NCBI GenBank assembly: GCA_023417975.1
Contig: JAEZDX010000057.1
Span: forward strand, 1 to 9,560
Source of the DNA: Bacillota bacterium
GTDB lineage: Bacteria > Bacillota > Clostridia > Clostridiales > Clostridiaceae
Direction of reading: 5' to 3'
Length of the DNA stretch: 9,560 bases
Part shown: in pieces, positions 1 through 5,526 of the stretch
How the letters are laid out: the number at the start of each line of letters is the position of its first letter
How positions within the stretch are numbered: position 1 is the stretch's first letter
Program-made: the position numbers and the translations under genes
The notes under the pieces: model-generated
What the model saw: only the letters and a program-made list of their open reading frames with translations
Databases searched by the model: none
What the model was told of the DNA's origin: nothing

Positions 1-2
1 GA

Positions 3-443
3 CAGGAACTCATATTTAAAGGTTGTAAGGTTGCTATGTCAAGAGAGGACGATAAAACTATCAGAATAGAAGATGTAGTGGCATTTACCGAAAAACAGAA
101 ACCTGATGTGTTTGTATCGGTGCATATAAATTCTTACGAGAAAAGTAAGACCTACAACGGTATAGAAACTTACTATTCAAAGGAAAATATAAAGTTGGCA
201 GAAAGTAAGAAGCTGGCTGAGAAAATACAGTCAAATGCAGTAAAAAGTGACGATTGGAAGAATAGAGGGGTTGTTACGGCTAATTTTTTTGTAATAAAGC
301 ATAATACTATGCCTGCTGTTTTAATAGAATGTGGATTTGCAAGTAATCCAGAGGATGTGGCTAGATTGAAGGATAACAATTGTCTACGAAACCTTTCAAA
401 AAATATTTCCCAGGGAATATTGCAATACTTAGATGCACAATAA
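3..443 (+). CDS. N-acetylmuramoyl-L-alanine amidase (Amidase_3 family), C-terminal part, 5' end outside window
   Basis: This is the C-terminal 146 residues of a zinc-dependent cell-wall amidase, which cuts the bond between N-acetylmuramic acid and the L-alanine of the peptide stem. The frame is open to the left edge, and residues before the internal ATG at 36 still read as family sequence (a KVAMSREDD block, the usual V-x-M-T/S-R-x-x-D strand), so the gene begins upstream. Visible landmarks are VSVHIN, whose His (codon 123-125) is the third zinc ligand of the family, GIETYY, and PAVLIECGFASNPED, whose Glu (codon 327-329) is the catalytic acid. The first zinc His and Glu would lie upstream. 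The stop at 441-443 follows the family's usual C-terminal helix, so no domain follows the catalytic one. Any signal peptide or wall-binding repeats would also be upstream. Whether this is a sporulation, germination or vegetative amidase cannot be told from this part. Confidence 0.9.
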   Translation, partial: QELIFKGCKVAMSREDDKTIRIEDVVAFTEKQKPDVFVSVHINSYEKSKTYNGIETYYSKENIKLAESKKLAEKIQSNAVKSDDWKNRGVVTANFFVIKHNTMPAVLIECGFASNPEDVARLKDNNCLRNLSKNISQGILQYLDAQ

Positions 444-451
444 TATAGTGT

Positions 452-481
452 GGCTGCCTTCAAAACGATGGCAGCCTTCTT
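452..481 (+). terminator. Terminator-like hairpin after the amidase gene
   Basis: A perfect 7-bp stem, GGCTGCC (452-458) with GGCAGCC (470-476), encloses an 11-nt loop and begins 8 nt after the amidase stop. The tail (ttctt) is short and interrupted, so termination may be partial. It probably separates the amidase transcript from the HAD gene 25 nt downstream, although some read-through is plausible because no promoter fits in the gap. Confidence 0.6.
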
Positions 482-493
482 ACTAGAAGGAGA
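475..493 (+). promoter_or_regulatory. Ribosome binding site of the HAD gene, inside a possible small hairpin
   Basis: The Shine-Dalgarno sequence AAGGAGA (487-493) sits 8 nt before the ATG at 502. Its first four bases fall in a perfect 6-bp stem, CCTTCT (475-480) with AGAAGG (485-490), closed by a 4-nt loop. The 5' arm of this stem shares two bases with the 3' arm of the preceding terminator hairpin, so both stems could not form completely at once. The ribosome binding site is clear; a role for the hairpin is inference. Confidence 0.55.
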
Positions 494-501
494 GAATTAA
501 A

Positions 502-1326
502 ATGAAATATAAATTGTTATGTATTGATATGGATGGAACTTTGTTAAACTCAAAAAAGGAAATAACAGAAAAAAACAAACAATACCTGAGAAAAGCTCAA
601 GAAGCAGGAGTTAAAGTTGTTATTAGTACGGGAAGGTTATTTACCTCTGCAGATTACTATGCTGATTTGGTCGGAATAAAAGCACCTATCATATCTGCAA
701 ATGGTGCATTTATAAGAGAAAAGGATGAAAATAAAGTAATTTATAAATCGCTGCTGGGAAAAGATAATTGTGAAATAATACTTAAGGTGCTGAAAAAGTA
801 TGACTTAATACCTAACTTTCACACATCTAATGCCATTTTAACTGAGGGGAGTAATCCTCATATTCAGATGTATTTAAAAACAAACAAGGATCACCCGGCA
901 GATAAAAGAATTGAAATACAAACGGTAATAGATTGGAGTCAAGTGTTTGAAAGTTATAAGGAAGAGCTTTTAAAATGTATAGCCATAGATATGGATTATG
1001 AAAAGGTTGCTAAAGCAAAGGAAGAACTTTCAGCAGTGGAACAGCTTGAAGTAGTGAGCTCTTCTTCTAATAATTTTGAGGTTATGTGCAGCGGAGTATC
1101 TAAAGGAAGAGGGGTAGAAATTCTTGCAGCCTATTATAATATTAAAAGGGAAGAAATTATATGTATAGGTGATAACGAAAATGATGCTTCCATGATAGCT
1201 TATGCAGGACTTGGTGTAGCTATGGGAAATGCTGATGAGGAAATTAAGACTATGGCACAGTATGTTACAGCTTCAAATGATGAGGATGGAGTTGCAGAAG
1301 TTATAGAGAAATTTATTTTAAACTAG
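502..1326 (+). CDS. Cof-type HAD-IIB family phosphatase
   Basis: A soluble cytoplasmic phosphatase of the haloacid dehalogenase superfamily, subfamily IIB (Cof/YidA/YcsE-like). Members remove phosphate from sugar phosphates, nucleotides or flavin precursors; the substrate cannot be read from sequence. All four HAD motifs are present over 274 residues, the normal length for the group. Motif I is DMDGTLL at residues 9-15 (nucleophile Asp9, acid/base Asp11). Motif II is STGR at 42-45. The conserved Lys is in SKGRG (Lys201). Motif IV is GDNENDASM at 223-231, which binds magnesium. Residues of about 85-190 between motifs II and III form the C2 cap typical of type IIB. The ATG start is set by AAGGAGA 8 nt upstream and by the motif I strand beginning within the first ten residues. 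Lys is written mostly AAA, unlike the glycolytic genes further right. The gene stands alone between the amidase and trmL. Confidence 0.92.
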   Translation: MKYKLLCIDMDGTLLNSKKEITEKNKQYLRKAQEAGVKVVISTGRLFTSADYYADLVGIKAPIISANGAFIREKDENKVIYKSLLGKDNCEIILKVLKKYDLIPNFHTSNAILTEGSNPHIQMYLKTNKDHPADKRIEIQTVIDWSQVFESYKEELLKCIAIDMDYEKVAKAKEELSAVEQLEVVSSSSNNFEVMCSGVSKGRGVEILAAYYNIKREEIICIGDNENDASMIAYAGLGVAMGNADEEIKTMAQYVTASNDEDGVAEVIEKFILN

Positions 1327-1395
1327 CACTGAATTCTATAATACTTTACTAACAGAGGTTTATAAGGTAATATATGAAGGTGTAATTATTTTCAG

Positions 1396-1425
1396 CTTTT
1401 GCGAAAATATCTTTATATGCAAAAG
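1396..1425. repeat. 7-bp inverted repeat in the HAD-trmL spacer
   Basis: CTTTTGC (1396-1402) is repeated inverted as GCAAAAG (1419-1425) around a 16-nt AT-rich loop. No T-run follows, so it does not look like an intrinsic terminator. The rest of this 134-nt spacer is AT-rich. It holds one TATAAT (1337-1342) without a convincing -35 box at the right distance, so I do not call a promoter. Confidence 0.35.
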
Positions 1426-1460
1426 GATCCGATTATGTTGATATAAAGGAGGCGGTAGGG

Positions 1461-1928
1461 TTGAATTTGAATATAGTTTTATTTCAACCTGAAATACCAC
1501 AAAATACCGGTAATATTGCAAGAACCTGTGTGCTTACAAATTCAATGCTTCATATTATAAAGCCTATGGGCTTCAGCTTGGATGAAAAGCACGTGAAAAG
1601 GGCCGGACTGGATTATTGGCCATATTTGAAATTAGCTATGTATGAGTCTTATGAAGAGCTGCGAGAAAAATACAAAGACTCCACTTTTTATTTTTCAACT
1701 ACCAAAGGAAAAAAGTATTATACAGAAACAGCATTTAAAGAAGGTGACTTCGTAGTTTTTGGGAGAGAATCGTCCGGGTTACCAGACTATATAAGAAATG
1801 AAAATGCAGAAACCTGTATAAGAGTTCCTATGCTTGAAACAAGTACCAGATCTTTGAATTTATCAAATACTGTTGCCATAATGGCATATGAAGCTTTAAG
1901 GCAGATGGATTTTCCTAACATGAAGTAA
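1461..1928 (+). CDS. trmL: tRNA (cytidine(34)-2'-O)-methyltransferase TrmL
   Basis: A SPOUT-class RNA methyltransferase of the TrmL (YibK/CspR) group. TrmL uses S-adenosylmethionine to methylate the 2'-O of the wobble nucleotide (C34 or cmnm5U34) in certain leucine tRNAs, and works as a homodimer in the cytoplasm. The 155 residues match the compact family size (E. coli TrmL is about 157). Three family blocks are present: PEIPQNTGNIARTC at 10-23, FGRESSGLP at 100-108, and the C-terminal knot region with RVPM at 121-124 and RSLNLSNTVAI at 130-140. The last two form the trefoil knot that binds the cofactor. There is no RNA-binding extension, as is usual for TrmL. The start is TTG at 1461: AAAGGAGG (1445-1452) lies 8 nt upstream, and the protein then opens directly with the family's first strand (NIVLFQPEIP). 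No terminator follows. Confidence 0.93.
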   Translation: MNLNIVLFQPEIPQNTGNIARTCVLTNSMLHIIKPMGFSLDEKHVKRAGLDYWPYLKLAMYESYEELREKYKDSTFYFSTTKGKKYYTETAFKEGDFVVFGRESSGLPDYIRNENAETCIRVPMLETSTRSLNLSNTVAIMAYEALRQMDFPNMK

Positions 1929-1962
1929 GAAGCCTGGATTTATTTGTCATAATATATATGTG

Positions 1963-1991
1963 TTGATAAATAAAGTAGTGTATATTAAAAT
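1963..1991 (+). promoter_or_regulatory. Candidate sigma-A promoter for the DegV gene
   Basis: TTGATA (1963-1968) and TAAAAT (1986-1991) each match the vegetative -35 and -10 consensus at five of six positions and are separated by 17 nt. Transcription would begin near 1998 and give a leader of about 100 nt before the DegV start. The region is so AT-rich that chance matches are possible, and TTGACA at 2040-2045 has no -10 partner. Confidence 0.45.
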
Positions 1992-2096
1992 ATATTATAG
2001 TATGCATTTTATACAATTATCGAGTATTATTGTGGATATTTGACAATTAATACATAAGAAAAAAGAGATTCTATTATTAATTAAGGGGGAAAAGTA

Positions 2097-2978
2097 TTGG
2101 GCACTATTCTATTAACCGACTCGTGCTGCGACCTTACTCTGGAATATGTTGAGGCAAATTCGGATATTCTTGATATTTTAGGCATGCCGGTGAATATAGA
2201 TGGCTATGAATATCTTGATGATTATGGTAAAAGCTTATCTCATGCTGAGTTTTATTCTAAATTGAGAGAAGGAATCATGCCGTCTACAGCACAAATTAAT
2301 TCATTCAGATTTTATGAAACATTCAAAAAGCATTATAATCAAGGAAACTCTGTTTTGTATTTAGGATTTTCTTCAAATTTGAGCGGCACCTTTTTTAATG
2401 CTGTAATGGCTAGAAATGAGTTTGTAGAAAAACATCCGGATGCAGACATTACAGTTATTGACACACTATCCGCTTCTGTGGGCCAAAGCGTTATGATTTT
2501 AACTGCTATCGAAATGCTAAGACAAGGTAGCAATAAGGAACAGATTGTTCAGTGGGCAGAAGACAATAAGATGAATGTAAATCACTGGTTTGCAGTAGAT
2601 GATTTAAACTATTTGAAAAAAGGCGGAAGAATTTCTGCTGCTACTGCCATTGTAGGCTCTGCTCTTAACATTAAGCCTATTTTAACAGTAGACCGAGAGG
2701 GAAGGTTGGGAAGCTATTCCAATGTAAGAGGCAGAAAAAAATCTGTTAAGTTTATAGCAGACAAATTAGGAGAGAATATAATAAACTTACAGGATGCCAT
2801 CGTTATAATTGGACATGGTAACTGCCCTGAAGATGCAAAGCTTCTTGAAGGCTATATTTTGGAAAAGGGAACACCGAAGCAGCTAATGGTTTGTGAACTT
2901 TCGGCAACTATAGCATCACATGTAGGACCGAATATGATAGCTGCAGCTTTTATTGGAGAAACAAGGGAACAAAAGTAA
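2097..2978 (+). CDS. DegV family protein (FakB-like fatty-acid-binding protein)
   Basis: A cytoplasmic DegV-fold protein. Members bind a single long-chain fatty acid; those called FakB present it to the kinase FakA, which makes acyl-phosphate for phospholipid synthesis. The 293 residues are close to the usual 280. Family landmarks in order are LLTDSCCDL at 5-13, PSTAQIN at 62-68, SSNLSGTF at 92-99 (the Ser and Thr region that contacts the carboxylate in known structures), DDLNYLKKGGRIS at 168-180, IKPIL at 192-196, GHG at 239-241 and the C-terminal SHVGP at 274-278. The start is TTG at 2097, placed by AAGGGGGA (2083-2090) 6 nt upstream and by the N-terminal strand following at once. No fakA is in the window, and the ligand is not predictable. 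The gene appears to be a single-gene unit, with a candidate promoter upstream and a strong terminator 54 nt after its stop. Confidence 0.92.
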   Translation: MGTILLTDSCCDLTLEYVEANSDILDILGMPVNIDGYEYLDDYGKSLSHAEFYSKLREGIMPSTAQINSFRFYETFKKHYNQGNSVLYLGFSSNLSGTFFNAVMARNEFVEKHPDADITVIDTLSASVGQSVMILTAIEMLRQGSNKEQIVQWAEDNKMNVNHWFAVDDLNYLKKGGRISAATAIVGSALNIKPILTVDREGRLGSYSNVRGRKKSVKFIADKLGENIINLQDAIVIIGHGNCPEDAKLLEGYILEKGTPKQLMVCELSATIASHVGPNMIAAAFIGETREQK

Positions 2979-3032
2979 TCAGCAATAATATTTTAATTTA
3001 TATAATTTAATAGTTTTCCCAAGTTTTTCATG

Positions 3033-3071
3033 CTGCGCTTAATGGATAATTTACATTAAGCGCAGTTTTTT
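3033..3071 (+). terminator. Strong intrinsic terminator after the DegV gene
   Basis: A perfect 12-bp stem, CTGCGCTTAATG (3033-3044) with CATTAAGCGCAG (3054-3065), has a 9-nt loop and is followed directly by six T residues (3066-3071). It closes the DegV transcript and insulates the glycolytic operon from upstream transcription. Confidence 0.93.
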
Positions 3072-3133
3072 GTGTTATATTAGGGCCAATTTAAACGATT
3101 ATGTAATTTTTTTAAAAAAATTTGCAAATACTA

Positions 3134-3162
3134 TTTAAAAATAACATGAAGTATTTTATAAT
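3134..3162 (+). promoter_or_regulatory. Candidate sigma-A promoter of the cggR-gap operon
   Basis: A perfect -10 box TATAAT (3157-3162) lies 17 nt after TTTAAA (3134-3139), which matches the -35 consensus at four of six positions. Transcription would begin near 3169, right at the first operator repeat. The promoter sits between the DegV terminator and cggR, where the operon promoter is expected. Confidence 0.65.
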
Positions 3163-3168
3163 AAGGTT

Positions 3169-3200
3169 GTGGGACATAAATAAATATACTGGGACGTTAA
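3169..3200 (+). promoter_or_regulatory. CggR-type operator: two TGGGAC direct repeats with 20-bp period
   Basis: TGGGAC occurs at 3170-3175 and again at 3190-3195, exactly 20 bp (two helical turns) apart, between the promoter and cggR. From memory, the Bacillus subtilis gapA operator has two CGGGAC repeats with the same period, also downstream of the transcription start. There, tetrameric CggR binds and blocks RNA polymerase until fructose-1,6-bisphosphate loosens it. The right-hand halves (TGTC in Bacillus) are not evident here. The leader continues to the cggR ribosome binding site at 3207-3215. Confidence 0.72.
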
Positions 3201-3222
3201 GCGACCAAAGGGGTGTTTTCTT

Positions 3223-4254
3223 TTGGAAGAGATTTTAAAGCTGCAACAAAAGATTGTTCCGGAACTTATTGAACTACTGGAGAAGAGATACAACATTTTA
3301 AGAACTATTTACTATAATCAGCCGGTGGGACGCAGGATTCTGGCGAATAATCTTGAACTTGGAGAACGGATTGTGAGAACGGAAATCAACTTCTTAAAGT
3401 CTGTTAACCTCATTGAGGTTGGTACACCCGGTATGACAGTAACTCCTGAGGGAGAGAAGATTATCGATAAGCTTAAAAGCTTCATTCATGAAATAAAAGG
3501 CTTGTCAGATATAGAGACTGTTATTAAGGAAAAACTTAGCGTTAAAGATGTTATAATTGTACCTGGCGACATGGAAGAAGACAAAACCGTGATGAAAGAA
3601 TTGGGACGGGCAGCCGCCAACTATGTAAAAAGCGTTATTAAAAATAATGACATTATTGCCTTGACCGGTGGAAGTACAATTAAAGAAGTTATTGACAACA
3701 TGCCCAGAATAAATAATGTACATAATATACTTGTAGTACCTGCAAGAGGCGGAATGGGAAAACAAGTGGAGATTCAGTCAAATACTTTGGCTGCCAATTT
3801 GGCTCATAAGGTCAACGGAAATTATAAGATGCTTCATGTACCTGATAATTTAAGTGACAGAGCTTTAGATACTATGCTCAATGAGACAGACATAAAAGAC
3901 ATTATCGAAAACATAAAAAAAGCCAATGTTTTGATTTACGGCATTGGAAGAGCGGATGAGATGGCAAGAAGAAGAGGCGTCACAACTGAAAGAATCAGGG
4001 AGCTTATATCCATAGGTACTGTAGGTGAAGCTTTCGGCTGCTATTTCAACAGAAAAGGTGAAGTTGTTTATTCTACCCCCACAGTAGGAATAAATAACAA
4101 TGACATTAGAAAAATCGATTATCCCGTTGCTGTTGCCGGAGGTAAGAACAAGGCAGAGGCTATCGTAGCTACTGAAAAGGGTAATGCAAGAGGAGTTCTC
4201 ATTACGGATGAAAGTGCTGCAAGGGAAATATTGAGTATCGTAAAGGACGAATAA
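3223..4254 (+). CDS. cggR: Central glycolytic genes regulator CggR (SorC/DeoR family repressor)
   Basis: A DNA-binding repressor of the lower-glycolysis operon, expected to bind the repeats at 3170-3195 and to release under high fructose-1,6-bisphosphate. At 343 residues it is the size of B. subtilis CggR (about 340). Residues of about 18-62 form a winged helix-turn-helix (GRRILANNLELGERIVRTE is the core), followed by a wing region to about 75. The sugar-phosphate-binding domain fills the rest, with TGGST at 148-152, VPARGGMG at 172-179, QSNTLA at 185-190, YGIG at 239-242, GEAFGCYF at 268-275 and AVAGG at 303-307. These phosphate-binding turns are typical of CggR rather than of DeoR-type sugar regulators. 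The start is TTG at 3223, with AAAGGGGTG (3207-3215) 7 nt upstream. It is the first gene of the operon and is followed 104 nt later by gap. Autoregulation is implied by the operator position. Confidence 0.95.
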   Translation: MEEILKLQQKIVPELIELLEKRYNILRTIYYNQPVGRRILANNLELGERIVRTEINFLKSVNLIEVGTPGMTVTPEGEKIIDKLKSFIHEIKGLSDIETVIKEKLSVKDVIIVPGDMEEDKTVMKELGRAAANYVKSVIKNNDIIALTGGSTIKEVIDNMPRINNVHNILVVPARGGMGKQVEIQSNTLAANLAHKVNGNYKMLHVPDNLSDRALDTMLNETDIKDIIENIKKANVLIYGIGRADEMARRRGVTTERIRELISIGTVGEAFGCYFNRKGEVVYSTPTVGINNNDIRKIDYPVAVAGGKNKAEAIVATEKGNARGVLITDESAAREILSIVKDE

Positions 4255-4260
4255 CCTTTC

Positions 4261-4293
4261 AATTTTGGTTTATACTGATAATGAATCAAAATT
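4261..4293 (+). promoter_or_regulatory. 10-bp hairpin between cggR and gap, possible mRNA processing or stabilising element
   Basis: AATTTTGGTT (4261-4270) pairs with AATCAAAATT (4284-4293) in ten consecutive pairs, one of them G-U, around a 13-nt loop. It begins 6 nt after the cggR stop. No T-run follows, so it is not a normal terminator. In B. subtilis the cggR-gapA mRNA is cut between these two genes, and a 5' stem-loop keeps the gap part abundant; a similar role here is inference from position. Confidence 0.45.
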
Positions 4294-4304
4294 ATTAAAT
4301 TAGC

Positions 4305-4338
4305 TTAAAATATATTTTTATTTAAAATATATATTTTA
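4305..4338. repeat. AT-only inverted and direct repeat upstream of gap
   Basis: TAAAATATAT (4306-4315) is matched inverted by ATATATTTTA (4329-4338), and TTAAAATATAT (4305-4315) recurs directly at 4322-4332. The stretch ends just before the gap ribosome binding site AAGGAGGT (4344-4351). In DNA this AT-rich, such symmetry is weak evidence of function. It may simply keep the ribosome site unstructured. Confidence 0.3.
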
Positions 4339-4358
4339 TTTTTAAGGAGGTACTTTAA

Positions 4359-5372
4359 ATGGTTAAAGTAGGTATTAATGGTTTTGGAAGAATAGGACGT
4401 CTTGCTTTTAGAGCAGCATTAGACAATCCAGAAGTAATAGTAAAGGGAATAAACGATCCATTTATCGATTTAGATTACATGGTATACATGTTAACTTATG
4501 ATTCAGTTCATGGAAAATTCCAGGGTACTGTATCAGTTGACAAGGAAAATGGAGCTCTTGTAGTAAATGGCAATTCAATAAAGGTATTTGCTGAAAAGGA
4601 TCCATCAAATATAGCTTGGGCTTCATGTGGAGCAGAATATGTTGCAGAATGTACTGGCGTATTCACAACTGTAGAAAAGGCTTCAGCTCATTTCAAGGGA
4701 GGCGCTAAGAAGGTTGCTATATCAGCTCCATCTGCAGATGCTCCAATGTTCGTTATGGGTGTTAACAATACAAAGTACACAAAGGATATGACAGTAGTAT
4801 CAAATGCTTCTTGTACAACTAACTGTCTTGCACCTTTAGCAAAGGTTATTAACGACAAGTTTGGTATAGTTGAAGGCTTAATGACTACAGTTCATTCAAC
4901 AACTGCTACTCAAAACACAGTTGACGGCCCTTCAAACAAGGACTGGAGAGGTGGAAGAGCTGCTGCTGCTAACATAATTCCATCATCAACAGGAGCTGCT
5001 AAGGCAGTTGGTAAGGTTATACCTGAATTAAACGGAAAGTTAACTGGTATGTCCTTCAGAGTTCCAACAATTGATGTATCCGTTGTTGACTTAACTTGCA
5101 GACTTGAAAAGTCAGCTACTTATGAAGAAATAAAGGCAGCTGTAAAGGCAGCTTCAGAAAATGAATTAAAGGGAATTCTTGGTTACACTGAAGATGCAGT
5201 TGTATCAACTGACTTCATCCATGACAAGAGAACTTCCATATTCGATGCTGAAGCAGGTATCGCTTTAAACGGAAACTTTGTTAAATTAGTTTCTTGGTAT
5301 GACAATGAATGGGGTTATTCAAACAAGCTTATCGACCTTATAATCCATATGGCAGAGGTTGACGCTAAATAA
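4359..5372 (+). CDS. gap: Glyceraldehyde-3-phosphate dehydrogenase, NAD-type, glycolytic
   Basis: Phosphorylating GAPDH converts glyceraldehyde 3-phosphate, phosphate and NAD+ to 1,3-bisphosphoglycerate and NADH in the cytoplasm as a homotetramer. The 337 residues are full length. GINGFGRIGR at 5-14 is the dinucleotide-binding loop, and INDP at 31-34 with Asp33 indicates NAD rather than NADP. SNASCTTNCLAP at 148-159 holds the catalytic Cys152, His179 is its partner, Arg234 lies in the phosphate-binding region, and WYDNEWGYSN is near the C-terminus. The motifs HSTTATQ at 179-185 and PFIDLDYMVYML at 34-45 are those of the enterobacterial/eukaryotic class rather than the Bacillus GapA class. ATG at 4359 follows AAGGAGGT by 7 nt. 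Lys is written AAG about five times as often as AAA, the reverse of the HAD gene, which fits high expression. A structured spacer separates it from pgk. Confidence 0.97.
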   Translation: MVKVGINGFGRIGRLAFRAALDNPEVIVKGINDPFIDLDYMVYMLTYDSVHGKFQGTVSVDKENGALVVNGNSIKVFAEKDPSNIAWASCGAEYVAECTGVFTTVEKASAHFKGGAKKVAISAPSADAPMFVMGVNNTKYTKDMTVVSNASCTTNCLAPLAKVINDKFGIVEGLMTTVHSTTATQNTVDGPSNKDWRGGRAAAANIIPSSTGAAKAVGKVIPELNGKLTGMSFRVPTIDVSVVDLTCRLEKSATYEEIKAAVKAASENELKGILGYTEDAVVSTDFIHDKRTSIFDAEAGIALNGNFVKLVSWYDNEWGYSNKLIDLIIHMAEVDAK

Positions 5373-5403
5373 TCCAACTTGAATTAAACAAGATTAAAAG
5401 TTA

Positions 5404-5482
5404 AAAGGTCTGGTTTTGTAGTATGGATACATGTGCTTATGCGCATGTATCCGAATATTGGCTATGAGGCCGGGCTTTTCTT
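5404..5482 (+). ncRNA. Long G-U-rich hairpin between gap and pgk, terminator- or attenuator-like
   Basis: Positions 5404-5421 pair without interruption with 5462-5479 (18 pairs, 7 of them G-U). After an internal loop (3 nt against 9 nt), 5425-5436 pairs with 5441-5452 (12 pairs, one G-U) under a TTAT tetraloop. The 3' arm ends in TTTT followed by CTT, a weak U-tract. The eight G-U pairs would be A-C mismatches on the other strand, so the fold is specific to RNA made in the operon's direction. It may end part of the transcripts after gap or protect the 3' end of gap mRNA. The fold was worked out by hand; no energy was computed. Confidence 0.55.
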
Positions 5483-5526
5483 AGTTTAATATATCTTAAA
5501 ATCAGTAATTTTATGAGGTGAAGAAG

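Noticed and set aside
173..463. A 96-codon frame on the - strand opposite the amidase.
   Set aside because: It is a shadow of clear Amidase_3 coding sequence, has no family motif, and runs into the hairpin after the amidase.
2040..2045. TTGACA, a perfect -35 box, upstream of the DegV gene.
   Set aside because: No -10-like hexamer lies 15-19 nt downstream; the nearest TATTAT is 26 nt away. The pair at 1963-1991 fits better.
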